The notes under the pieces are model-generated. The model had not been told where the DNA came from. It searched no databases and saw nothing but the letters and a program-made list of their open reading frames with translations. The position numbers and the translations under genes were made by a program. Positions 12,226-23,971 of a DNA stretch of 64,000 bases are shown here, piece after piece (within the stretch, counting starts at the first letter, position 1; every line of letters starts with the position of its first letter). Origin of the DNA: Rotaria socialis (Eukaryota; Rotifera; Eurotatoria; Philodinida; Philodinidae). The stretch lies in NCBI GenBank assembly GCA_905331475.1, contig CAJNYU010003062.1:62001-126000 (forward strand), read 5' to 3'.

Positions 12226-15200
12226 AAACATAAATATTGGTTCGTTTTATTCGTACTTGATCAAATTAAAATTCGGATATTCATTACTACAAGAATACAC
12301 TACTAGATTTTGTTGCTTTCATGTCGTATATGTTTAGAAAATAGTGAGAAACAACTAAAAATGCACCAGAAAACTGAAGAACATATCGGAAGCGTTTTTA
12401 AATCAAGCAAATTGTTCGTACATGAAATAAAAATACAGATAAATTACCCTTTTTTGAGACAGTTGAAGAAGGAATTGAAGTTGATCCTTGAGATTCTAAA
12501 ATGAGAAAACACAATGGCGAACGATGAGCGACGACGAGCAATGAGCGTTCAATTAAAATTAAATAAACAATAATTTGGTAAAATTTTTATGTATAGCCTT
12601 ACGTTTGTATCCCATAATATTGCTGGTGTTCTGTATTCTTTATGGTCAGTAGATATATTTTCAAATATTTCTCGTAGCTAATTGATGTTGATAGGCAAAT
12701 AGTTGATGTAACCTATCAAAAATAGACTATAACATTGAAGATTTATTCTTGTTTTTCTAAATGAAAAAATAAAGATTCTACTAACCGACTGAGAATGTTC
12801 GCAGATCTATTACTATCGAATTATAAATCAGCCAAGAGTCTCGCGTCTTTCAATGAATATTTCAGACGGTGCACAGAAGTGATTGGTTTCAACAGAAAAG
12901 TTTTTTCGTTCGGTGAAATTAGAAAAAAAGTAACGTTGACAACGTTGTTTTAGTGGCCAAAAATAAAGAAGAAACAACTTGCATTATTTATCGCATGAAT
13001 AGCCTTGTCATCAGCTAGAAGACAAGCGTTGTATGCAATTATTTTATCTCATATAAGCCACTAAAGATGACGACTGGAAAAATCAAAGTTGTTCTCAGTT
13101 TTGTTGTGAATCTAGAAGAAGTATGAAAACTTCTAATCACTAAAAACAGTTGTATTTTTACTCTTTAAAATATCAAAGAAATTACACACAGTAAAAATCT
13201 AACATTTCTTTTCTAAATAAAATGAAAATTGTTTTTTTGAATTCATGACAAACCAAAAATCCGCTGAGCTGTAATATTGCAAGCATGTTATTTTTTCTGT
13301 CTGAAGAATTTTGCTATTTTTTCAACAATCGTCATCATCACGGCTACACCTGGTTGATCAAAGAATTTTTAAAGTATACAATATATTTATACTTCTGATC
13401 ATTTTTTCGAAGCAATGTTGCAAAACAAATCATATTGAATTGGTCCAGTAATGGAATGAAATTTTGTTGTTTTATTACATGAAAGTTCGAGTTAGAGAAC
13501 ATCTTATTCATAAACTGGTTCTGCACGAGGAAGTGTTCTTGTATACATAGAAACTGTTGTGTCACAAGTTATATTTATATATTTATTGCGATGCGGAATA
13601 TATCATTCATAAGATCCGTCGTTGTACAGTATTTGTGCTCAAACTATTTTAATGCTATCCTTCGCGTAGCTTTTATGAGGTCGAACACATGTTTTCTTCG
13701 ATGCTAATCATTAGTCTATTTGTTTGCTTACAACTAATTCCAGATAATTAATCATATAGAGATAAATAAATGTTCAATTAAAATCGTTCTCTATGAATCT
13801 GTTGATTAGCATGGGTAGAGTTTTTCTCGTGATAAATACGATTGTGCCTAGATAGAGAACGACAGAATAGTTAAACATTGGCAATACCATTACTTGTTAG
13901 ATCGAGTAAAATTAAATGAGCTTTACAGAGAACATAATTTTGTAAATACTATCCTAGAGGAAACTATTGCGAGGATTATAATATTTTCAGTATTATCCAA
14001 TTTTTTTATCGTACAAAAACAATAAATGATTAAAATACTCTTCAAGGTTAACTTCGTTGCATCGATCAAATATCTTGAGCAACTACGACATCTCTTTATT
14101 CGATTTTTTAGGCTTACTAGAATTTAAAATAATGGAAAATCAGAATCTTAGACGAGTTAAATTTTTGTCATATATCACATTGAAATTGCTATCAATGTAT
14201 AAATGTCGGATGAGTAATAATGATTATAACATTCAGTACACTGTAAATATTTCAGTGCGAATAAATTGAATAATATTGCATTTTTTCGAAGTATTCGCCA
14301 TAAAATTCTTTATCAGAATCATAATAACAGTTCCTATCGAGTTACTTCCATTATTTTCCTATAAGGGTAAAACTGAAGCATATTGTGATCATGAAATGTT
14401 TCACTGTAGAGAGCGACAAAAACGAAAACAATATTGAATATTTTGGACCTACTGTGGTCCTAAGGAATGTGGATATTAGGATAATAGTGAAATCTGAGAC
14501 CGAAAAAGAATTTGAATTTTCGATATGTTACTATCTATTTTTTTAAATGCCAATAAATAAAGCTATTCACGGAAAGTAAAAAATCGGATCTAAAAATGTT
14601 TTTCATTATTTTATTTCGGCGTAGCTACTTCAATTGATCGAAAATTATTTGTTTGTTTAAAACTGCTAACGAGTTGTTTTAATCAATAGATATACTTGAG
14701 AATAAAGTCAACGAAGCATTTTGAATTTTCACAACTTGTATCTATGAGTAACATTTCTTAGTTCAATTTTCCAAAGACATCTTAAAGGATATGGAAATTT
14801 AAGTAGAAAAATGTACAAAGAATTGAATGGAGCTGTGTATAAAGACGAATCCTATAAGAATTCTAATATTATAATGATCATAAAACATGCACAAATGCAA
14901 AATTAGAAATAATATATCATACACGTAGCTATATGACTAAATATAAAGCTCACTATCGAGACAAAATACATCAAAATTATTACAAGACACTATTATATTG
15001 TATGTCACTTATTTAACAATTAAAAAAGATACCCAGTTTTTTTCTTCTTATTATTATGAACACATGTATGTCAGAAGAAATGATAGCATAGAGAAAACAA
15101 TCCTGGTCGATTTCTTTCTATTGTTCTAACCGTCGTTTTGAATTTGCATATTAATCGACCGTTACAGATTTATATCCTTAAAGAATAAATAAGAGAAGAT

Positions 15201-15340
15201 ACAGAGAGAGAAAGGAAAAAATCGTTATTCTCTCTTTCTCTCGCACTGTAGCGATTTTTCTTCATTTATAAAGCAAGTGAATTATATTTATTCGGTTATT
15301 ATTTTCTCTCATAAATTGTTAACATTGAAAACAAAACATC
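12226..15340. other. Intergenic, about 3.1 kb, no gene recognised apart from possible first ADPRH exons
   Basis: The proximal 300 bp probably hold the missing 5' exon(s) of the ADP-ribosylglycohydrolase gene on the minus strand. The rest is AT-rich with stops in all frames. A purine run followed by a pyrimidine run (about 15191..15245) lies 100 bp before the claudin-like gene. Confidence 0.55.
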
Positions 15341-15972
15341 ATGAACGTTGATCGATTGAACCGTAAAATGTCTTTCGTCGGAACCTGTTTTGCTTTCATA
15401 GGAGTTATTCTTAGTGTCATGGCATTAACTACTAATCATTGGTCATCAAAAAGTATTATTTTGCCGAGTCAGATAATAGAAACACAAAATGGAAGTACAC
15501 TTTCAAGCGGAAAAATTGAACGAAAATGGAATGTAAGTTTTATGTTTTAAGATCAATAGACAATGTGATGATTCTTTTACTCTAGGGTCTCTTCTATCTT
15601 TGTACAAATGTTGAAATTGTTCAATGTGTATTCAAATTCGAATCAACCACATTTATTTTTTGTTTAGTAGGATTGATATGTTTATTAATCGGTGGTATAT
15701 TTCTATGTTGGGATCTATTAAAAATAAGTAATCGAAGATCCATTATTCCAATGCTATTTTTTGTTGCTTGCCTATCAATAACAGCTGGTATCTTTGAATA
15801 TGGATCATCATCTCATATAAATTCCTATTCATCACGAACAATGATTGGTACGATTATTTTTGCCTATTCAGCTTTAGCTATTTCAACTTTTGTTGCTGGT
15901 CGATGCTCAGCTCTTGATAATTACATTACCAATGAAAAACAATATGTTACAGCTTCAACCGATCAAAATTAA
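15341..15972 (+). CDS. Claudin/PMP22-superfamily four-transmembrane protein
   Basis: Two exons, 15341..15532 and 15586..15972, join in frame to 192 aa. Four hydrophobic helices are visible at about residues 10-29, 86-105, 118-136 and 150-170. The first extracellular loop runs from an N-H-W motif to W-N-G-L-F-Y-L-C followed by Q-C-V. This matches the claudin-family signature (W, then G-L-W, then two Cys), and the intron falls just before the G-L-F. These proteins sit in the plasma membrane, many at cell junctions. It lacks the C-terminal Y-V of barrier claudins and could equally be a PMP22/EMP or TMEM-type relative. It is a separate unit with over 3 kb of empty sequence upstream. Confidence 0.7.
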
Positions 15973-16899
15973 CATATTTAATAGAATTCATTATCTTTTG
16001 TGTTTTTGTTTTGTAGATTTTTGTTTTCTTTGTTTTGTATTCTTCTGAAAGTCTCATTGTTACTGAAGTTCTACCAAATTGAGCAGAATTTTTTAAAATT
16101 ATTCATGAAATAGATACATAAAAATATTTCAATTTAGTTTGAAATCCGTTCGAAGTTTTTTTGTAAAATTATCTATTCGAAATATGCTCAAGTATCTTAA
16201 TTTTCGTATTTAAATGGAATTGAATCTCTGAAAGTTTTTATGTATACAATTTGGAGAGTAAAAACTAGGGGTGTACCGTTAATGTTAATTGGAGTTAATT
16301 AAGAGACTTAACTAAGCGATTTTACTTAACAGTTAATATTAATAAAAAAAATGTTTCCATTAGCCACTTAATTACTTGATATTAAGTGTTATCGAATTCA
16401 TCTAATTCAAATTCATTTTATTCACTTTCTTTTTAATTCATTCTATTCATTTATTTATTTTATTTCATTCATAATATTATTCAATTTTGTCTAATTTTTG
16501 ACATACATTTACCAACGTTTGTCCACCAGAGGCCACACCGCCTAATCTGCTGAGGAGGCCAGAAATCATATAAAGTCTGCATCCCAGTTGCTGTTTCACA
16601 TTTATTGAGGATATTTGATCGTCATAGTAATTTTCACATTATTATCATTTGAGGTGTTGGTGTTGTTATTAAATATTGAAAGGATTCCCTTCGAACAAAA
16701 ATTTGCAAGGTCCGTTTCCAGGGTTGCCAGTTGTGACGAACATAGAGAGTGTCGCCTATGCCCGTCGGCATGATGGTGTATTGTGTCATCTGCACATCTC
16801 TAGTCGTGCATTTCCTTTACCCAGGTCGAGCATTCCGGTCCTGGAAACGGCCGGTTCTGTGGTATTCCGGAGATTTCATGGAAGCAGTATTCCGGTGAA

Positions 16900-17025
16900 N
16901 NNNNNNNNNNNNNNNNNNNNNNNNNNNNNNNNNNNNNNNNNNNNNNNNNNNNNNNNNNNNNNNNNNNNNNNNNNNNNNNNNNNNNNNNNNNNNNNNNNNN
17001 NNNNNNNNNNNNNNNNNNNNNNNNN
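16900..17025. other. Assembly gap (126 N)
   Basis: A run of N lies here. The sequence just after it, a G-run and then a run of about 19 C, is homopolymeric and probably unreliable. Reading frames that cross the gap are artefacts. Confidence 0.98.
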
Positions 17026-17310
17026 GGGGGGTCACCCGTGGGGGGGCCCCCCCCCCCCCCCCCCCCTACGAAAATTTAGAGCCTTTCATTGTAATGATAG
17101 ATTAAGCAATCATTTTGAGAATAAGCTATTCGGTACACTATACAAATTTAATACGATAAAAGGCGATAGTCAATATTCATGTGTTCTTTGAACTTTTTAA
17201 CATGTATAATAATACATAAATATACAGCAATTAGTGTAAAATCAGAGCAATGCATATCTTCAAAAAGCTAACAGAGAAAAGAATGTTTAATATAATTACG
17301 TATTGTGAAG

Positions 17311-17318
17311 TATAAATA
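17311..17318 (+). promoter_or_regulatory. TATA box of the hAT transposase
   Basis: TATAAATA stands 77 bp before the transposase ATG, with an initiator-like tcagt about 35 bp downstream. This is a plausible internal promoter of the element. Confidence 0.5.
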
Positions 17319-17387
17319 CTTTTACACACACATTTCGATCGAATCACACTCTTGTTCATCAGTACACGACGTAAAGCGTAGATTATA

Positions 17388-20148
17388 ATGGACAATGGTA
17401 AAAGAAAAACTCTTGATTCTTATTTTTTTTTATCTACTCAAAAAAAAAGTAAATCTCCTCACGAACAATCAAATGATGCTGATAATGAAAATGCTATTAC
17501 ACAATCATTCGATTCACATCCATCTCGTGTTACTTTTGATATTAATGAGCCTGTTGAAACACCATCAATAATGTTGTCCCAAAACATCAATAGTGAAAAT
17601 CAGAAGAATGTACAACATGCAGAAAAAAACAATAATAAAACAATTGGTGATGTTGTTGATGTTAGTATTTCATGTCAAGATCCACCTGCTCAACCTAAAC
17701 TCAGCTCATATCCAAAAAACCATGAAAACAGATCATTTGTGGCAAAGTGGTACGATGGAAGACCATGGTTAGAATACTCCATTGAGAAAGATGGTAGTTA
17801 CTGTTATTATTGCCGGCATTTTGGTGTACCAACATCATCATCAAATAAAAAAACTCAAACTGATGGGTTCATCAATAATGGATTCAAAAACTGGAAAAAA
17901 GCTCTTGATAAATCGAAAGGGTTTGATCAACATCTAAAACGTTATGGTCATATTTTAGCAGCAAGTAACTATGCTGCTTATCAACAACGAGAGCAATCAC
18001 AATCCAATGTTATACATATGTTAGAAAATGGTCGCGTTGAACAAATACGTCGGAATCGGCAACGGCTGATGAAAATTGCATCTGCCTTGTTACTATGCGC
18101 GAAGCAAGGAATTGGAATCAGGGGACATGATGAAAGGGAAATGTAAGCGTACCAGATTTTATATCTACTATGAATATCAATTTGTTTTGTTGTATAATAT
18201 TTCCTCTATAGTTCGCAAAATAGAAGCAATTTTCTGGAAATACTTCAATGGGCTTCTTCAACCGATCCAATCGTCAAATCAATCTTTGAAGACAACACAG
18301 GCAACTCGACGTACCTTTCACCAAGGGTTCAAAATGAACTAATTAAAATTATGGCCGAACACACAAAACGACAAATTACAGAAAGCGTGATGATCTTGTA
18401 TTAGATAGATTGATTTCATAATAAAAAATGACTTTCTCGTATAGATTAAAGGGAATGTGTTCTCGTTATTGGCCGATGAGAGTCGTGATACTAGTGGTCA
18501 CGAACAACTCTCAATTGTCGTACGAGTAGTGGTACCAATATCTACAAATGGTAATAAAAATGTTATTCAAGAATACTTCCTTGGATTGGTTCGATTACAT
18601 GAATTCGATGCTCCAACATTATCGGATGAGATTGCTAATTATTTAATTAAGTGTGGTATTGAATTAAAATCATGCATTTCACAGTGTTACGATGGGTAAC
18701 AATTCATTTTTACAAACAATTGCGTAACACATAATTGCAATGGATTTATCAATTTTTTTGTAGGGCATCGGTTATGTCTGGTAAATGCGCTGGTATACAA
18801 TCGATTCTTCGTAAAAATCATATGCCAAATGGTATTTACATACATTGTCATGCGCATAAATTGAATCCTGTCATTGTCGATGTTAGTAAGATCGTAAAAT
18901 ATATTAACGAATTTTATCAAATTGTTTCAAAAATTCATTCTTATTTCACCTCATCATCAGTAACCAATGAGTATTATCAGATAGCGCAACAAAAGTTAGC
19001 ACTAAGTACGTTCATTTCTTGAAGAATTATAGCATATCGCTATTTTTATTTTTTAGCTACTACTTTAAAACTAAAGACATGGTTTGATATTAGATGGGAC
19101 TCGCGGTGGAGTTCAATTAATGCTATCATGCTCAATTATGAATCAATTATTCTGCACTTAATAATCTTATTGAAGAAGGAGATCATCGTTCCATTGATGC
19201 AAGAGGTATACTATCGGCTATGGAAGAATCAATTTTCATTGTAACACTGTTGATATTAAATAAATTACTTGGATCCATCAAAATTTTATCAGATCAATTG
19301 AAAGGTGGCGAAAACTGCAATGCATTTTTACGAAAGAATTTCTTTTCTTTACTTCAAGTGATTTTCTTCTCTTTTTAGGTGAATCGATCGATTATACTGA
19401 AAGCCAATCTTTAATTAAATCTGTAATTGAGCAATTCGAATATGATCGAAATGAATCATCATTTTAAATCATTTATTGTGATGTTTTAAATTTTGCTAAG
19501 AAGTATGGTATCGATATGAATCGGAAATCAAAACATCGTCGAGCAAATATAATACCAACTCGTTTTAAAGATGCATTTATAACAAGTACTATAGGACATC
19601 GACAAGAAATTACAAGTGAATATGGCTATCGTGATAATATATATTATTCATTGATCGATGCAATCTTAATCGAAATGCGTGATCGCTTTTCACCTTCAAA
19701 TATTGCTTTATTATCAAGTTTGTCATCGATATCTCCACAAAATAAAAACTTTTTAAATTATGATTTATTATTGCCTTTGTCTAGTCATATCAATTGTGAT
19801 CGAAATTATTTGTTTAATGAAATACAAGTTCTGAAGCCAATGTTAGACAATAAAAACTTATCTAGTATTAGTGAATTATACCATGATTTAATGCCATTAC
19901 AACAAGCATTTCCTAATATGATGTTAATGATTAAAGCTGCGCTAACTATTCCGGTATCATCTTCAACATGTGAGCGTGTATTTTCAAAAATGAAATTAAT
20001 TAAAACACGTATAAGGACGACAATGGCGGACGAATGACTAAGTGATCTTTGCATTTTAGCGATTGAACGTGATTTTCAAATGGATTACGAACAAGTTATT
20101 GATCAATTTTCGATTAGTCATAACAATAGTAGAATCATGCTGCGTTAA
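17388..20148 (+). pseudogene. hAT transposase with TTF-type zinc finger, five introns, broken
   Basis: Exons 17388..18142, 18212..18386, 18445..18695, 18764..19005, 19057..19304 and 19379..20148 follow GT-AG rules. The product would start with a low-complexity region, then a TTF-type zinc finger (W-Y-D-G-R-P-W-L-E-Y and C-Y-Y-C-R-H-F), then the RNase H-like core (FSLLADESRDTSG, ISQCYDGASVMSGKCAG, HCHAHKLN, RWDSRWSS), and finally the hAT C-terminal dimerisation region (LTIPVSSSTCERVFSKMK). Breaks are a frameshift near 19140, TAA at 19465 and TGA at 20035 just before the final LSDLCILAIERDF block. Intron splice sites are intact, so decay is recent. The type resembles ZMYM1-like transposases common in invertebrates. 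Confidence 0.85.
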
Positions 20149-20380
20149 CTACATTTGTTTTTATGTGTGATTTGTTTTGCTTGTTCTTAATAAATAATTG
20201 AATATTTGAACTTAATTATTGTTTTTGCATTGTTCAAGCAGAACTCAAGTAATTATCATTCAACTTCTAAAAATTGGGGGCCGTGCCCCCCCCCCCCTAC
20301 GAAAATTGTCTGGTTACGCCCCTAGTGTTAACGCGAAAAGCTTAACACTTAATATTAAATTAACGTTAAGTACCACCCCT

Positions 20381-20870
20381 AAACGACCGTTGAAGACCCT
20401 TCTTCATGAATACCACTTATCCCAAGCATGTCGAAGTCTCATTCGTCGCAATTTACCAAGAAAGTCCTTGAAATATCGTTCTATTTATGAAAAACATCAA
20501 GGACACTTCGCAATACCTCCAATAAGAGGTATTGACTAAAAAGGATTTTTCAAGATCCTTTTTGACAAAAGCGAATGAATGCTGCTTTCAAACACCTCAA
20601 ATGGCAGGTAATGAATTAATAAGACCTTTAACCGGCTTCCCCGATCGATTTCGAGGAAAGAGTCTTCGAAATACTTGAAGTTTGTAGTGGTGAGCTTTGG
20701 ATCTCTTCGGGTCTGCTATGGTATAGTGAATGATTGTGAAGCAGTGTGTGAGGTTATTGGTTTTGTGGAAACTGGCTGATAATTTAGTTAGTTGGAGATG
20801 CGACTATCCAAGATGAGGAGGTGTGGCGATGTCAGGAAATTTGCGGATGATCTCAGGAAGATTGGAACTT
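20381..20870. other. Structured sequence with three tandem hairpins, between transposon ends
   Basis: Three consecutive perfect stems of 8-9 bp occur at 20464..20504, 20511..20534 and 20538..20563. The remainder (20640..20780) has higher GC than the surroundings but no gene I recognise. Confidence 0.6.
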
Positions 20871-21162
20871 TCGAGATTTTCCCAGGTGGAATCGGTCGAA
20901 TTTCGTTAGTTCCGTCGGGTGTTCCGTTTGTTTTCCTTGTGATCACGGGTCGCTTCCGGGAATTTTTTCCAATCGTTACGGTGGCGGGAACAGTGCGGAA
21001 TACTCCGGTTACATTACGGTGATTTCCAAACGGAATACTGCTTCCGCCTTCCGGATAATTTTCCAGTCCGCTTCCGGTTGGAATATCCTTGGAAATCACC
21101 GGAAGTATCGGGAAATTACGCCGTTTTCTTCCGTTTCCGGAGTCGTGAATCATCGACCTGGG

Positions 21163-22166
21163 TATGTATGTTGAATAAAACGTTAATGTTTGAACCTCAA
21201 CGTCAGTGCTACTGTGTCTACAATGTATTTCTCTATGATGTATCGACTGTTTATCTTATCTCGTTTCAATTGAATATAGTGAACTAAAATAGAATAATCG
21301 TTATTTAAAAAACAGTATTTTCTGTTAATGCAAAGATATATGTGATAATATCGATAATATATTTTTATCAAAACTCTACAAATAAGCTCACTTTTTCTGG
21401 TACGTACGTAAGAGTTAGAACCCGCTGAGGTTCATGACGTCAATATAGAAACATCTCAAGAAAAATAGGAGAACATATCCGATCAAGGAAATACAACAAA
21501 AGAAAGAAAATGTTAACCTGGAGTGTGAGAAATGCGAAGAACGGGAGGGATGATGCAAGAAAATGAAAGAAACATTTGAAAATGTCAACGATATATCGTT
21601 TAGAGCTTTATTTGACAAAACGGAATACATGTATAGGAAAGCTTTTATAACTTTCCTTTCCTTTCCTTTCCTTTCCTTTCCTTTCGAAAAAATAAAATGG
21701 AAATGGAAGTGCCACTACCAGATATGAAAGAAACATTCTCAATGAAATAACGATTGTAAAATGAGTAGATGAGAACTTGAATGTACTGATTTAACTATAA
21801 TACGCTTTATTACAATATTGATTTGAAATAAGAAATATATTCGATTTATAGATTTTAACGATTTCAAATTTATCTTAATCCAATGAAGGTAAAATGTTGA
21901 ACATGACACTTAAAATGATCATTGATTGACTTTCTATACTAGTTGCATACTACATACCATTTACTATGATGTCATGTCTCGTTGTATTGTATATATTTGC
22001 GTTTCTCTACTGTTCGATACGCATGAAAGATCATTATTACTATCAAAAATAAATGTATATGAACTATTTCTATTCGTTTCTATTGGCTTAAAATTATTTC
22101 TTGACAGTGACTAGAAAAATTGAAATATTAAAAATACGACTATGATGATAATTTAGAGAGAAAAAA
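21163..22166. other. Intergenic with (CTTTC)n microsatellite
   Basis: A pure CTTTC repeat of about seven units lies at 21651..21685. No gene recognised. Confidence 0.7.
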
Positions 22167-23971
22167 ATGTTTCATAGACGCCGCCATTTACGTCGTAGTT
22201 GTATTCTATGTGTTGTATTATCCTTATTGATATTTACAATCTATTCTGCCTTTTTTTCTACTTTTTCATTTGCACCAAACTTGTCAAACAGCACACAATC
22301 ACCAGTGTTTGCGTCGGCACGAACTGTTTCTTCACAGAGTACTCTAAGGTAAATAATACAGTTCAAAAATATTTTTCTTAATCTTCAAATATTTACATAC
22401 TTTTTTCATGAAATAGATAAATAAATTCTAAAATAATTTCACATTGATATAGGAATGGGAGCATACCAGATATATTTGAATTGTCGTTATGGCGTCTTAT
22501 TCTGACGGGTGGCAAAGGTAATCAGACTCTATGCGAAACTCCTTCTCAATATCGTTCTATTGTTAATGCTTACTGTCGAGCACACAATAGAGAAAATTGT
22601 TCTATGATTCCATGTACTCTTATTTATCTTACTGATGAATTTACAACAAATATCGAATGTCTTCGTGGTGGAAAATTTGCTACTGGAATACAACCGGATT
22701 GGGTGTGTCGAAAAAGCCCAGCATTAGAATTATTTTCTAATTCGAATCGAAAACCATCGATATGTGCTGAAGCATATACTACATTAACCGCTGAATTATA
22801 TGGTCAAGCATTAGCACCATATCGTGATGAAGAAACATCCAAGTGGGGTTTAACATTGGAAGGTGAATCGATAGGATATTATCCTTCTGTTGCGAGTAAA
22901 AAACGAGTTTTATCATTGTTTGATATTTCTCTTGGATATGATCGACGATTTTTTGATCTTATTACGGATAAACATTTAACTGATTATGTAAATAAAATTA
23001 CCAATAAACACAATCAACGGTTAACAATCAACCAAATTCTTAGAAAAAAAGTTAAAGGTTTGTTGGATTTCATACTTTTGTCAAAATAAAAGCCACTATA
23101 CAATATATAACGTAGAATATAATTTAGTAGATCAAATCACTTGAAATAGAGACGTTTTTAAAATGACGATTTATACAAAAATGAAAAACGAAAATTTTCT
23201 AAAAAAATTAAATGAGTCATTTTCTCTGTATTCATTTTTTTTGAAACCAGAGAAATAGGCAACAAATAAAATTAACTTTGATTAATTGCAACCAAAACCA
23301 AACTAAGAAAGCTATATTTTAAATATTTGTTTAATAGAATTTATTGTTTAGAACGAGCACCTATTCTGTGGATAAATAGCAATTGTGATACTCCATCAAA
23401 TCGTACTGCATATATGCTTGAATTAATGCGTTATATTTCTGTTGATGTTCGTGGTAAATGTGGAAATCCGTCTTGGAATCAATCATCTACTCTATCGGAT
23501 CCTAAATATTTTGCTATAGAAAAAACAACTCTTGCTAGTGAATATCTGTTTACTATAGCCATTGAAAATAGTTTAGAATATGATTATGTTACGGAAAAAT
23601 TATGGCAACCATTGGCTGCTGGAAGTGTTCCTCTTTATTTAGGTGCACCAAATATTGATGAATGGCTTCCCTGTTATGATTATTCATGTATTATTAATTT
23701 GAGAAATTTTACATCAGTTGAAGATGTTGCTAATTTAATTCGCAGTCTTACACGAAATAGAACACGTTATATTGAGTATCATCAATGGAGACGTGAAAAA
23801 CATGTCAGACCAAGTTTTATTACTATGACTGATTATTTTCAAGAAGCAAATAAACATTCAATCGAATGTCTTATTTGTGATATGGTTCATCGAAATGATC
23901 ACGGTACAACTAGACGAAAATTATTGGCAGCTAATAATCCATTCAATGATACATTTCCTTCTTTATCTTAA
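22167..23971 (+). CDS. GT10 alpha-1,3-fucosyltransferase-like (FUT10/11-like)
   Basis: GT10 enzymes move fucose from GDP-fucose to GlcNAc on glycans in the Golgi or ER. Exons 22167..22348, 22453..23057 and 23352..23971 join in frame to about 468 aa. The N-terminus is a short basic tail followed by a signal anchor at about residues 12-32, giving type II topology. The C-terminal half has the GT10 signature: F-T-I-A-I-E-N-S-L-E-Y-D-Y-V-T-E-K-L-W, then A-G-S-V-P-L-Y-L-G-A-P-N. This contains the Glu and Lys that contact GDP-fucose in family members. N-glycosylation sequons (NQT, NRT) are present. The link of exon 2 to exon 3 uses an acceptor at 23350-23351; one at about 23337 would break the frame. 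Orientation of the motif resembles FUT10/11 most, but donor and acceptor specificity are not readable from sequence. Confidence 0.9.

Larger units (their letters stand above)
17030..20323 (+). mobile_element. hAT-superfamily DNA transposon (ZMYM1-like), decayed
   Basis: The right end, read inward, is TAGGGGCGTAACCAGACAAT followed by a G-run, a common hAT terminus in animals. The left end is lost in or next to the gap; a C-run followed by TACGAAAAT at about 17066 is in the same orientation as the right end, not inverted. The interior carries the transposase. Confidence 0.75.
16267..20380. mobile_element. Paired ends of a second hAT-like element (A-type ends)
   Basis: The left end begins AGGGGTGTACCGTTAATGTTAA at 16267, and the right end closes with TTAACGTTAAGTACCACCCCT at 20380. 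Both ends are followed inward by 100 bp of repeated GTTAAT/TTAATATTAAGTG motifs in opposite orientation. The AGGGGTG terminus is hAT-like. I could not find a clear 8-bp target duplication. The broken hAT transposase unit lies inside. Confidence 0.55.
16820..21162. mobile_element. TA-flanked ends CCCAGGTCGA...TCGACCTGGG with TTCCGG-rich arms
   Basis: The left end CCCAGGTCGA starts at 16820 after a TA, and its reverse complement ends at 21162 before a TA. The inner arms (about 16835..16899 and 20870..21150) are GC-rich and packed with TTCCGG/CCGGAA and share GGAATACTGCTTCC in inverted orientation. The left arm runs into the assembly gap. These ends interleave with the A-type ends (16267/20380) and do not nest, so the pairing is doubtful. 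Confidence 0.45.

Noticed and set aside
12310..12504. Plus-strand 64-codon frame with a C-x-x-C start
   Set aside because: Only one Cys pair and no following zinc ligands; the same DNA on the minus strand may be a 5' exon of the ADP-ribosylglycohydrolase.
16676..17191. 171-codon frame crossing the N gap, and its antisense partner
   Set aside because: It exists only because the N run has no stops; flanks are transposon DNA.
18687..18920. Minus-strand frames inside the hAT unit
   Set aside because: They are antisense shadows of transposase exons with clear plus-strand motifs.
20219..20539. 106-codon frame next to the hAT end
   Set aside because: It runs through the poly-C tract and the hAT terminus, so it is not a unit; the hairpins in it are reported separately.
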